Assembly (NCBI GenBank): GCA_052145775.1
Contig: JBKQNY010000059.1
Location: 1-40,487 of the forward strand
Reading direction: 5' to 3'
From: CAVYPR01 sp052145775
GTDB taxonomy: Bacteria > Actinomycetota > Acidimicrobiia > Acidimicrobiales > RAAP-2
DNA: 40,487 nucleotides
How positions within the stretch are numbered: the first letter of the stretch is position 1; each line of letters starts with the position of its first letter. The notes under the pieces were generated by a model that was given only the letters and a program-made list of their open reading frames with translations, ran no database searches and was not told the DNA's origin. The translations under genes were made by a program, and so were the position numbers. Positions 1 through 6,779 of the stretch are shown here, piece by piece.

Positions 1-1
1 G

Positions 2-289
2 CTCTACACCCTGTGGAACCAGGTGCCGGGGTTCGACAATTCGGCCAACGTCGACCTCATCGCCATCTACATGACGGGTGCGGCCACCGTCTTGCTCCTG
101 GCGCTGCCCTTCATCCCGGGCCTGCGCGACATTCCGAGCCTGGTCCCGGTGCACCGGGCCGTCTGGCGCCAGTGGGACCGGCGACCCGACGTGGCCGGAG
201 GCGATCCCGGCACCGGGCCCGGCGGCCCGGCACCCTCGGTGCCTCCCGCGCCGGCAGCCACGGGGAACGGGCGGGGGCCGACGGCCTGA
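2..289 (+). CDS. C-terminal end of an integral membrane protein (5' end outside window)
   Basis: The reading frame is open from the first base and stops at 289, so only about 95 C-terminal residues are visible. They contain one clear hydrophobic helix (around IYMTGAATVLLLALPFIPGL), a short basic stretch after it (VHRAVWRQWDRR), and a Pro/Gly/Ala-rich tail. The helix, the PFIPGLRDIP turn and the basic end look like the last helix and cytoplasmic tail of a cytochrome-b-type membrane protein. That is a recollection of family style, not an alignment. The redox genes downstream make a respiratory role plausible. Function is unproven from this fragment. Confidence 0.55.
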   Translation, partial: LYTLWNQVPGFDNSANVDLIAIYMTGAATVLLLALPFIPGLRDIPSLVPVHRAVWRQWDRRPDVAGGDPGTGPGGPAPSVPPAPAATGNGRGPTA

Positions 290-434
290 ACGACGTGGTT
301 GCGAGCCCTGCCGGCGGTGCCCGTCATGGGTTCGTCATGATCGCGCCGTACGGTGCGACCGTGTTTGACCCTGCGCACGGGCGAGGGCGTCGCCGTCCGC
401 CCGGCATCGGTGCGCTCGGGGTCACCGCCTTGCC

Positions 435-1103
435 ATGAGGGTGCTGGTCGCCGAGGACGACGTGGGGCTGCGATCGGTGCTTGAGCGGGGCCTGCGGGAG
501 AACGGCTACGTGGTCGACGCCGTGAGCGACGGCGTGGACGCCGTCAACCACCTGCGCGCCTACGACTACGACGTGGCGGTCCTGGACTGGCGCATGCCCA
601 TGTTGACCGGGCTCGAGGCACTCGAGGAGGTGCGCCGACAGGGCGTCCGTACGCCCATCCTCATGCTGACCGCCCGCGACGCGCCGCCCGACCGGGTCAC
701 GGGCCTGAACAGCGGGGCCGACGACTATCTGGTGAAGCCCTTCGACTTCTCCGAGCTGCTGGCGCGGCTGCTGGCGCTCCAGCGGCGCCCGGCGCTCATG
801 GTCGGGCCGCGGCTCGAGTTCGGCGACCTCTCCTTCGACCCGGGCACCCGCGAGCTGACCCGGGACGGAGACGTCGTCGCCTTGACGGGCATCGAGACCG
901 GGATCATCGAGCTGCTCCTCCGCAGACCCTCTCAGGTCGTCACCCGCCGCGTGATCGCCGAACAGGTGTGGGATGACGAGGCCGGAGCCGTCGGCTCGAA
1001 CACTATCGATGTGCACATTGGTCGGCTGCGGTCGAAGCTCGTCGGTGCGAGAACCCACATCGCCACGGTGCGCGGCAGCGGGTACAAGCTGGTGTCGACA
1101 TGA
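435..1103 (+). CDS. OmpR/PhoB-family response regulator
   Basis: This 222-residue protein has an N-terminal receiver domain (about 1-115). It shows the acidic pair D8/D9, phospho-acceptor D51 in the VLDWRMP strand, switch T79 and K101 in the VKPF motif. A C-terminal winged-helix DNA-binding domain (about 125-220) ends in the usual VRGSGYKL hairpin. It should be phosphorylated by the histidine kinase encoded next, whose ATG overlaps its stop (ATGA), so the two are translationally coupled. No convincing Shine-Dalgarno sequence precedes the ATG. The likely targets are the redox genes starting at 2560, where an 11-bp-spaced direct repeat lies upstream. Family assignment is firm; signal and regulon are unknown. 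Confidence 0.93.
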   Translation: MRVLVAEDDVGLRSVLERGLRENGYVVDAVSDGVDAVNHLRAYDYDVAVLDWRMPMLTGLEALEEVRRQGVRTPILMLTARDAPPDRVTGLNSGADDYLVKPFDFSELLARLLALQRRPALMVGPRLEFGDLSFDPGTRELTRDGDVVALTGIETGIIELLLRRPSQVVTRRVIAEQVWDDEAGAVGSNTIDVHIGRLRSKLVGARTHIATVRGSGYKLVST

Positions 1104-2464
1104 ACGCCACGTCGCGCCACCGCAGACACGCCGCGAGAGTGGCGGCCACCGCGGCCGGTGTCGTGGTGGTCTGCTACGTGGTCGGGGCGATCGTCCTCAA
1201 CCAGGTCCTCGTCCACCGATTGACCTCCGAGGCCGATGGGCGGATCGCCGCCCAGCTGGTGGACGCCGGGCAGCTCACCCTCCGACCCTCGTCTGGGGCC
1301 GGCGGCGAGGCCGCGCACCCAGATGGTGACATCGACGACGCGCCGATCTTCCTCTGGCGCGTGCTCCCGTCCGGCGTCGCCCAGCCATTGACCGAAGGGG
1401 CCCCCTCCCTGCCGCGTCGGCAGTGGTCGTCGCAGCCAACGACGTTGACGGTCGGCACAACGCCGTTTCGCCTCGACGCCATGAGGTTCGGGCAGGACTG
1501 GCTCGTGGCCGGCCAAAGTGCGGCAGAGATCCCCCGGGTCACGTCGGCACTGCTTGTGCCGGAGCTGATCTTCGGCCTGGTCCTGGCGCTGGCCGCCTTC
1601 GCCGGCGCGCTGGTCGTCGGCCTGCGAGCCTCGGCCCCCCTCGACCTGATCCGCCGTCGGCAGGCGGAGTTCACGGCGGACGCATCACATGAGCTGCGCA
1701 CCCCCCTCACGGTGGTCGAGGCCGAGGTGGACCTGGCGCTCAGCCGCTCCCGCACGCCCGAGGAGTACCAGGCGGTGTTGCAGCGGATCGGCGGCGAGGG
1801 TAGGCGGCTGCGCCGGATCGTCGAGGACCTTCTCTGGCTGGCCCGGGCCGACGGAGGACCGGTGGAAGCCGTGGCGTCCGAGAGAGTCGACGTGTCGTCG
1901 GTGGTGGCGGCGTGCACCGACCGTTTCCGGGCCGTGGCCGAACGCCAAGGGGTGGCGCTCTCCTTCGACGGAGACGAGAAGAATCGGTGCTCGGTGCACG
2001 CGGCACCCGAGTGGATCGACCGGTTGGCCGGGGTGCTGCTCGACAACGCCTGCAAATATGCCGGTCTCGGCGGGCGGGTGGAGGTACAGGTCCACGCGGA
2101 CGGCGGGCGGGTCGGCTTGCGGGTCGACGACAGCGGATCGGGCATCCCCCCCGAACAAGAGGCAACGGTCTTCGACCGGTTCCACCGCGCCTCGGCCGAA
2201 AGCGGGGGCGCAGGATTGGGTCTGGCCATCGCCGACTCCGTGGTGCGGATGACCGGCGGGTCCTGGGCCATCGGACGCTCCCCTCTCGGCGGCGCCCGCA
2301 TGGAGGTCTGGTGGCGCCGGGCTGTCGATCGCCGGAGTTCGTCGGGCGGGAGGGACCGCACCGACGGCGGCACCCCGGGGACGGGCCAACCGCGGGGGCC
2401 CGACGACACCGCAGCGACTTCGGGGCCCGGTGGCCAAGCGGGGGCGGTCGGGACGCCGTCGTAG
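1100..2464 (+). CDS. Membrane sensor histidine kinase
   Basis: This 454-residue kinase has two transmembrane helices (about 14-37 and 155-177) enclosing an extracytoplasmic sensor region of roughly 115 residues. A short linker follows without an obvious HAMP domain. The dimerisation/phospho-acceptor box is DASHELRTPL with H197. The catalytic domain has the N box (LLDNACKYA), G1 (DDSGSGIP) and G2 (GAGLGLAI). The last about 60 residues are a Gly/Arg/Thr-rich low-complexity tail. It forms an operon with the response regulator through a 4-bp ATGA overlap. The sensor region resembles nothing I recognise, so the stimulus cannot be named. Confidence 0.92.
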   Translation: MNATSRHRRHAARVAATAAGVVVVCYVVGAIVLNQVLVHRLTSEADGRIAAQLVDAGQLTLRPSSGAGGEAAHPDGDIDDAPIFLWRVLPSGVAQPLTEGAPSLPRRQWSSQPTTLTVGTTPFRLDAMRFGQDWLVAGQSAAEIPRVTSALLVPELIFGLVLALAAFAGALVVGLRASAPLDLIRRRQAEFTADASHELRTPLTVVEAEVDLALSRSRTPEEYQAVLQRIGGEGRRLRRIVEDLLWLARADGGPVEAVASERVDVSSVVAACTDRFRAVAERQGVALSFDGDEKNRCSVHAAPEWIDRLAGVLLDNACKYAGLGGRVEVQVHADGGRVGLRVDDSGSGIPPEQEATVFDRFHRASAESGGAGLGLAIADSVVRMTGGSWAIGRSPLGGARMEVWWRRAVDRRSSSGGRDRTDGGTPGTGQPRGPDDTAATSGPGGQAGAVGTPS

Positions 2465-2487
2465 GCAGCATCTCCGCGCCGGGCAGC

Positions 2488-2503
2488 TCTTACGCGCTTC
2501 TTA
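2488..2503 (+). promoter_or_regulatory. Candidate response-regulator box (direct repeat, 11-bp period)
   Basis: TCTTA occurs at 2488-2492 and again at 2499-2503, exactly 11 bp apart. OmpR/PhoB-type regulators typically bind tandem half-sites with this one-turn spacing. The repeat lies between the kinase stop and the promoter of the 2560 gene. A third TCTTA at 2544-2548 runs into the -10 element. Binding is inferred, not shown. Confidence 0.35.
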
Positions 2504-2546
2504 GGCCCGGGGGCCCGGCTTTCATTCCGCTGTCACGTTCGGCTCT

Positions 2547-2552
2547 TACCGT
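2547..2552 (+). promoter_or_regulatory. -10 element, leaderless type, for the 2560 gene
   Basis: TACCGT is followed by 7 nt and then the ATG at 2560, placing the expected transcription start on the start codon. No Shine-Dalgarno sequence precedes this ATG. Confidence 0.5.
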
Positions 2553-2559
2553 GCCGTGC

Positions 2560-2985
2560 ATGACCCAGCACCGCGTGCCGAATCAGTCGCAGGATCGCAT
2601 CGCGCCGATCCGCAGGGACGCCGCCCTGTCCCGTCTCTCCCGCACCACGAGAGCGGTGGGCGTTTCCGTCGCCGTCGTCGCCGGCCTGCTGGCCTTCTAT
2701 CTCGGCCGGGCGCTCCCCGGCCACCATGGGACGTCGGCCAACTCCTCGGGCGCATCGCCGGCCGCGACGACCCCCGCTGCGGGCAGCGGCTCGACATCGT
2801 CGACGTCCACCACGACTCCAGCTGCGGCAAGCGGCTCGACATCGTCGACGTCCACCACGACCCCAGCTGCGGCAAGTGGCTCGACATCGTCGACGACAGG
2901 ATCGAGCTCGGGGACGGCCGCGCCCGTCACGCAGGCGCCGGCCCGGGCGACTGCCCCCCCGGTGGCAACGAGCGGCGCCAGTTGA
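2560..2985 (+). CDS. Small single-pass membrane protein with Ser/Thr/Ala repeat tail
   Basis: This 141-residue protein has a basic cytoplasmic N terminus, one transmembrane helix (about 32-49), and an external tail made almost only of Ser, Thr, Ala, Gly and Pro. The tail contains a 15-residue unit (PAAASGSTSSTSTTT) repeated about three times. I recognise no family. It is the first gene of the apparent redox operon, and its ATG sits 7 nt after a TACCGT -10 element. The tail resembles flexible cell-wall-spanning linkers. It contains SGAS twice (after the helix and at the very C terminus), a loose match to the flavinylation motif used by ApbE, but in such biased sequence this may be chance. Confidence 0.6.
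   Translation: MTQHRVPNQSQDRIAPIRRDAALSRLSRTTRAVGVSVAVVAGLLAFYLGRALPGHHGTSANSSGASPAATTPAAGSGSTSSTSTTTPAAASGSTSSTSTTTPAAASGSTSSTTGSSSGTAAPVTQAPARATAPPVATSGAS
2773..2907 (+). repeat. 45-bp tandem repeat, three copies, in frame
   Basis: Units at 2773-2817, 2818-2862 and 2863-2907 are nearly identical for the first two, while the third diverges at its 3' end. Each unit encodes 15 residues, so copy-number change would keep the frame and only alter tail length. Confidence 0.85.
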
Positions 2986-2990
2986 GCGCT

Positions 2991-3944
2991 GTGGGAGCCG
3001 TTTTGTCTTCAGCGGTGCGTCATCGCCGCAATGTCTGGTCGACCACGATGGAGCTGATCGTGACCGAACCGGGTCGATTGGTCTCGGCAGTCCGTGTCCT
3101 CGACGAGGAGATCGACCGGATGGACCGGCTGGCCAGCCGGTTCCGGCACGACTCGGAGGTCTCACGGCTCCACCGGGGAGCTGGAACTCGCCTTGTCGTG
3201 AGTCCCGAGCTGCTCGAGCTTGTGGAGGCCGCCGTCATGGTGGCGCGGGCCACGGGCGGCGCGGTGGACCCGACGGTGGGAGGAGCGCTCTGCCGGCTCG
3301 GCTACGACCGCGACTTCGCCGAGGTCGCCGGCGGCGTCGACGGCGACCTACCGGACCCACATCCCGTCCCGGGGTGGCGCAGCATTGTGATCGACCGGCC
3401 CAGCCGCACGGTTCGCACGGCACCGGGGACCATGCTCGATCTGGGAGCGACGGCCAAGGCCCTCGTCGCCGACCGGGTGGCGCACAGGGTGGGCAGCCGC
3501 CTCGGCTGCGGCGTGTTGGTCTCCCTCGGCGGCGACATGGCGGTTGGCGGCGTGCCACCGCCGGAGGGGTTCGCGGTCGGCCTGGCCGACGTGTGCACCG
3601 ACCCCGAACCCTCCTCGGCGGTGTCGATTGCGTCGGGCGGCCTGGCGACCTCGGGGATCTCGGCCCGCCGTTGGCGCTTGGGGTCGCGCGTCGTTCACCA
3701 CATCGTGGATCCGGCCACGGGGAGGCCGGCCACCCCGGTGTGGCGGACGGTCTCGGTTGCTGCCAGCTCGTGCCTTGACGCGAACGCCGCCTCGACGGCC
3801 TCCCTGGTCAAGGGGGCGGACGCCCTGCACTGGCTCGGAGCGCTCGCACTGCCGGCCCGTCTGGTCGCCGTCGACGGGACCGTTCACCGGGTGGCCGGCT
3901 GGCCGGCGGAGGACGGGGCGCTTACGGGCGGGGAGGCGAGATGA
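2991..3944 (+). CDS. ApbE-like FAD:protein FMN transferase
   Basis: About 317 residues match the ApbE family, which transfers FMN from FAD onto a Thr/Ser of a target protein. Visible family blocks in order are WSTTMEL (usual GTT start), the DSEVSRL region, DLGATAKALVADR, the SLGGDMAVGG loop, HHIVDPATGRPA, and DANAASTASL near the end (usual metal-site Asp). No signal peptide is visible, so this copy is probably cytoplasmic, unlike many ApbE proteins. The start is uncertain. GTG 2991 is used here; TTG 2982 (overlapping the upstream stop) and GTG 3015 are alternatives, and ATG 3048 would cut the domain. The stop overlaps the next ATG. Confidence 0.85.
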   Translation: MGAVLSSAVRHRRNVWSTTMELIVTEPGRLVSAVRVLDEEIDRMDRLASRFRHDSEVSRLHRGAGTRLVVSPELLELVEAAVMVARATGGAVDPTVGGALCRLGYDRDFAEVAGGVDGDLPDPHPVPGWRSIVIDRPSRTVRTAPGTMLDLGATAKALVADRVAHRVGSRLGCGVLVSLGGDMAVGGVPPPEGFAVGLADVCTDPEPSSAVSIASGGLATSGISARRWRLGSRVVHHIVDPATGRPATPVWRTVSVAASSCLDANAASTASLVKGADALHWLGALALPARLVAVDGTVHRVAGWPAEDGALTGGEAR

Positions 3945-5038
3945 CGCCGATCGCCGCCACCGTGGGCCACGGCACCACCGCGTTCTGGTACCTGACCCGC
4001 TCGACCGGGCTGGTGGCCCTCGTGCTCTTGTCCGCCACGGTCGTGCTCGGGCTCGTGTCCACCGTCGGATGGAACTCGCCGCGTTGGCCCCGCTTCGTCT
4101 CCCAGGGCCTGCACCGGAACCTCTCGCTCTTCTGCATCTGCCTGATCGCCGTGCATGTCCTCACCACCGTGGCCGACGGGTACGTGCCGATCACGGTCGC
4201 CGACGCGTTCGTGCCGTTCATCTCCCCGTACCGGCCGATCTGGGTCGGTCTCGGAGCCCTGGCCTTCGACCTCCTCCTGGCCGTAGCCGTCACCAGCGGC
4301 CTGCGACGCCATGTGGGTGCGCGCGTGTGGCGTGGAGTGCACTGGCTCGCCTACGTGTGCTGGCCAGTGGCCATGCTCCACGGACTCGGGTCGGGGAGCG
4401 ACACCCGTCTGTCCGTCGGGCACTTGGTCTACTTCGTGTGCGCGGCGGGGGTCGCCGCCGCCCTGGCCTGGCGTCTGGTGAGCGTTCCGAGCCCGTCGGC
4501 CGGCTGGCGGCTCGCCGCCGCCGTGGCCGGGGCCTCGACGTTAATTGTCACGCTGGTCTTCGCCGTGCAGGGTCCGCTGCGGCCGGGTTGGTCCCACCGG
4601 GCCGGGACCTCGAGCGCCGTGCTCGCGCAGCTGACCCCGGCCACCGTCGCGCCACCTCCGTCGGCGACCGCGGCCCCGTCGAAGGCCGCGGCAAACGGTG
4701 GCATCCCGGCGACGCCGTTCACATCGCCGGTGTCGGGGACCATCGCCTCGAAGTCGGTGTCCGCCTCCCAGACCGAAGTCGACATCCGCCTGGCGCTCCC
4801 CACCACGAATGTCCCTCTCGACGTGCAGCTGGTCGGGACGCCCCAGCGTGGCGGGGTGCGTATGGCGTCGAGCTCCGTCACGTTCGGCACGGACCAGGGG
4901 ACCGTGACCGCGCTCGACGGGTCGACCATCGACGCCAGCCTGAGCGGACCCGGCGGTCCTCTCAACCTTGTGCTGGAGCTGGATATCAACCAGACGGCGG
5001 GCACGGTGTCCGGTGCCGTGACGGGGAGCTCGGGGTGA
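3941..5038 (+). CDS. Ferric-reductase-like transmembrane haem protein
   Basis: This 365-residue protein begins with about six transmembrane helices (residues 15-190) of the ferric reductase-like type. Paired histidines H58/H72 and H134/H147, 13-14 residues apart, sit in two helices as expected for ligands of two stacked b haems. The C-terminal part after about residue 230 is an external Ala/Pro-rich linker followed by a beta-rich domain of about 110 residues that I do not recognise. There is no FAD/NAD-binding reductase domain in this polypeptide. The flavoprotein and ferredoxin encoded downstream could supply electrons. Its ATG overlaps the apbE stop and its stop overlaps the next GTG. Confidence 0.85.
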   Translation: MTPIAATVGHGTTAFWYLTRSTGLVALVLLSATVVLGLVSTVGWNSPRWPRFVSQGLHRNLSLFCICLIAVHVLTTVADGYVPITVADAFVPFISPYRPIWVGLGALAFDLLLAVAVTSGLRRHVGARVWRGVHWLAYVCWPVAMLHGLGSGSDTRLSVGHLVYFVCAAGVAAALAWRLVSVPSPSAGWRLAAAVAGASTLIVTLVFAVQGPLRPGWSHRAGTSSAVLAQLTPATVAPPPSATAAPSKAAANGGIPATPFTSPVSGTIASKSVSASQTEVDIRLALPTTNVPLDVQLVGTPQRGGVRMASSSVTFGTDQGTVTALDGSTIDASLSGPGGPLNLVLELDINQTAGTVSGAVTGSSG

Positions 5039-6375
5039 CGGGCACCGCGACCGAGGCGACGAGAAGCGCCGCGCCCCCGGCGGGCCGCGTGCCCCGCTTG
5101 CTGGGTGGCCTCGACGGGACCGCCCCGAGGGTGGAGCTGGACGCCCACCTTGACCGGTGGGGACCCCTTGAGCTCCCGCGCAACGGCGGCAGGATCCTGG
5201 ACGAGGTGGAGGCGAGCGGGCTCGTCGGCCACGGTGGAGCCTGGTTCCCCGTGGCGGCCAAGTGGCGAGCCGTCCGGTCCCGCCGGCTGCGACGCCCGGT
5301 CGTGGTGGTGAACGGGGCCGAGGGAGAGCCGGCGAGCCGCAAGGACGCACTGCTGCTCGGCAGGTCCCCGCACCTGGTGCTGGACGGGGCCAGCGCGGCC
5401 GCCAGTGCCGTGGGCGCCGAGCGGATCGTGGTCTACGTCCCGGCCGGGGCGGTCCCCGGGGTGCACCGCGCGCTGCAGGAGCGCCGGGCCCGGAGGCTCG
5501 GCCCCGCGAATGTCGAGGTGGTCGAGGCGCCGGACGCCTTCCTCGCCGGCCAGGAGTCGGCCGTCGTCGCCGTGCTGAACGGGCGGCCCGATCCCGTGCC
5601 GTCGTTCGCGGGGCTCCAGACGATCCGCGACCGTGGCGTCGGGGGACGCCCGACGCTCGTGCAGAACGCCGAGACCCTCGCCCACGTGGCACTCGTGGCG
5701 CGATTCGGCGCGCAGTGGTTCCGTGCCCTGGGCACGCCCGAGGCCCCCGGGACGATGCTGCTCACGGTGAGCGGCCGCTGGAACGGACCCACCGTGGTCG
5801 AGGCGCCGCTTGGTACTCCGCTCGACCAGGTCCTCGGCATCACCCGCGGGGAAGCCGACCGCTACCTCGGGGTCCTGCTCGGCGGGTACGGCGGCACCTG
5901 GGTGGAGACCGACGCGCTGTTCGAATTGCGGCTCGACGAGGGTTCGACCCGGCGTGCCGGGGCCACGCTCGGGGCGGGGGTGGTGGCATTGCTCCCGCGC
6001 GGGCACTGCCCGCTCGCCGAGGTGGCCAATGTGGTCCGGTACATGGACGGCCAGGGGGCCGGCCAGTGCGGCCCATGCGTCAACGGGCTGGGTGAGCTCT
6101 CCGCCCACCTCGACGCCCTCGCCTTCGATCGGCTCGACCGCCGGTCCCACACGGTTGCCGCAGTCCTCCGGCTGGCTGATCTGGTGGAGGGTCGGGGTGC
6201 GTGCCGTCACCCCGACGGCGTGGCCCGGTTCGTCCGCAGCGCCTGCTCGGTCTTCACCGACGAGATCGCCGCCCACGGGAGGTCCGGACCGTGCCGTGCC
6301 GCGACCGGTGCAGCCTTTCTCCCCGTCCCGGCCGCTTCGCGCGGAGTGCTCCGAATCCCGGTGGGGCGGCGGTGA
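5035..6375 (+). CDS. NuoF-like NADH-binding flavoprotein (SLBB/4Fe-4S family)
   Basis: This 446-residue protein resembles complex I subunit NuoF. The FMN/NADH-binding segment has GHGGAWFPVAAKW (NuoF-like GRGGAGFPTGLKW) and NGAEGEPASRKD (NuoF-like NGDEGEPGTFKD). An SLBB-type region follows at about 240-300, then the iron-sulfur region. There the usual CxxCxxC is reduced to A342-x2-C345-x2-C348, with C390 at the normal distance, so one cluster ligand is not cysteine. The likely role is oxidising NAD(P)H and passing electrons to the ferredoxin downstream and the haem membrane protein upstream. Direction is inferred. GTG 5035 overlaps the preceding stop. Confidence 0.85.
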   Translation: MTGTATEATRSAAPPAGRVPRLLGGLDGTAPRVELDAHLDRWGPLELPRNGGRILDEVEASGLVGHGGAWFPVAAKWRAVRSRRLRRPVVVVNGAEGEPASRKDALLLGRSPHLVLDGASAAASAVGAERIVVYVPAGAVPGVHRALQERRARRLGPANVEVVEAPDAFLAGQESAVVAVLNGRPDPVPSFAGLQTIRDRGVGGRPTLVQNAETLAHVALVARFGAQWFRALGTPEAPGTMLLTVSGRWNGPTVVEAPLGTPLDQVLGITRGEADRYLGVLLGGYGGTWVETDALFELRLDEGSTRRAGATLGAGVVALLPRGHCPLAEVANVVRYMDGQGAGQCGPCVNGLGELSAHLDALAFDRLDRRSHTVAAVLRLADLVEGRGACRHPDGVARFVRSACSVFTDEIAAHGRSGPCRAATGAAFLPVPAASRGVLRIPVGRR

Positions 6376-6479
6376 GCGAGACCGACCGGGCCGCCGGCCG
6401 ACCGCCGCACCCGCGAGTCACGCCGTCCACACCGACGCCGACCGTCCAGCCAGTTGCTTCGGTGAAGGGTGGCGGGTGA
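6372..6479 (+). CDS. Possible 35-codon ORF between NuoF-like gene and ferredoxin
   Basis: A GTG overlapping the NuoF-like stop (GTGA) opens a 35-residue Pro/Thr-rich frame beginning VSETDRAAGRPP and ending VASVKGGG. No domain is recognisable. Its stop overlaps another GTG (a 3-codon frame), and a 27-codon ATG frame at 6487-6570 runs into the ferredoxin start. The chain would keep ribosomes on the message through the gap, but in DNA this GC-rich such overlaps can be accidental. Confidence 0.2.
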   Translation: MSETDRAAGRPPHPRVTPSTPTPTVQPVASVKGGG

Positions 6480-6566
6480 GGACGTGATGCAGGTCGAGCA
6501 GCCACGCGGGGAGTGCAGCACCGCGGCGAGGGGCGGCCAACGGTCGGTTCGCGGGAGGGCAGCGCG

Positions 6567-6779
6567 GTGAAGCGACGGCTCTCCCTACTCACCGACCCGA
6601 CCTCGTGCGACGGTCACGGCGTATGTGCCGAGCTGTTCCCCGAGCGGATCCGCCTCGACCCGTGGGGGTACCCCATCGTCGACGGCGACGACGTCCCCGG
6701 CCACCTCGAGGAGCATGCGCGCCGTGCTGCGGCAGCCTGCCCCCGTCTGGCGCTCCACGTGGTGGAGGGCCGCCGATGA
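6567..6779 (+). CDS. Small [3Fe-4S]-type ferredoxin, CxxHxxC variant
   Basis: This 70-residue acidic ferredoxin carries CDGHGVC near its N terminus and a late CP motif. Only three cysteines are placed for cluster binding, with His at the position of the second cysteine of a classical CxxCxxC. Actinobacterial ferredoxins of this pattern commonly serve P450s. Here the operon partners are a NuoF-like flavoprotein and a haem membrane protein, so it probably carries electrons between them. GTG 6567 is chosen because GGGAGGG at 6553-6559 is well spaced; upstream in-frame starts lack this. The stop overlaps the next ATG (ATGA). Confidence 0.88.
   Translation: MKRRLSLLTDPTSCDGHGVCAELFPERIRLDPWGYPIVDGDDVPGHLEEHARRAAAACPRLALHVVEGRR

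Noticed and set aside
347..354. CCGTACGG palindrome upstream of the response regulator
   Set aside because: An isolated 8-bp palindrome in GC-rich DNA; not the direct-repeat form expected for this regulator family.
4429..6276. 615-codon open frame antisense to the haem protein and NuoF-like genes
   Set aside because: It spans two recognised genes on the opposite strand, and its product lacks any domain and is compositionally biased.
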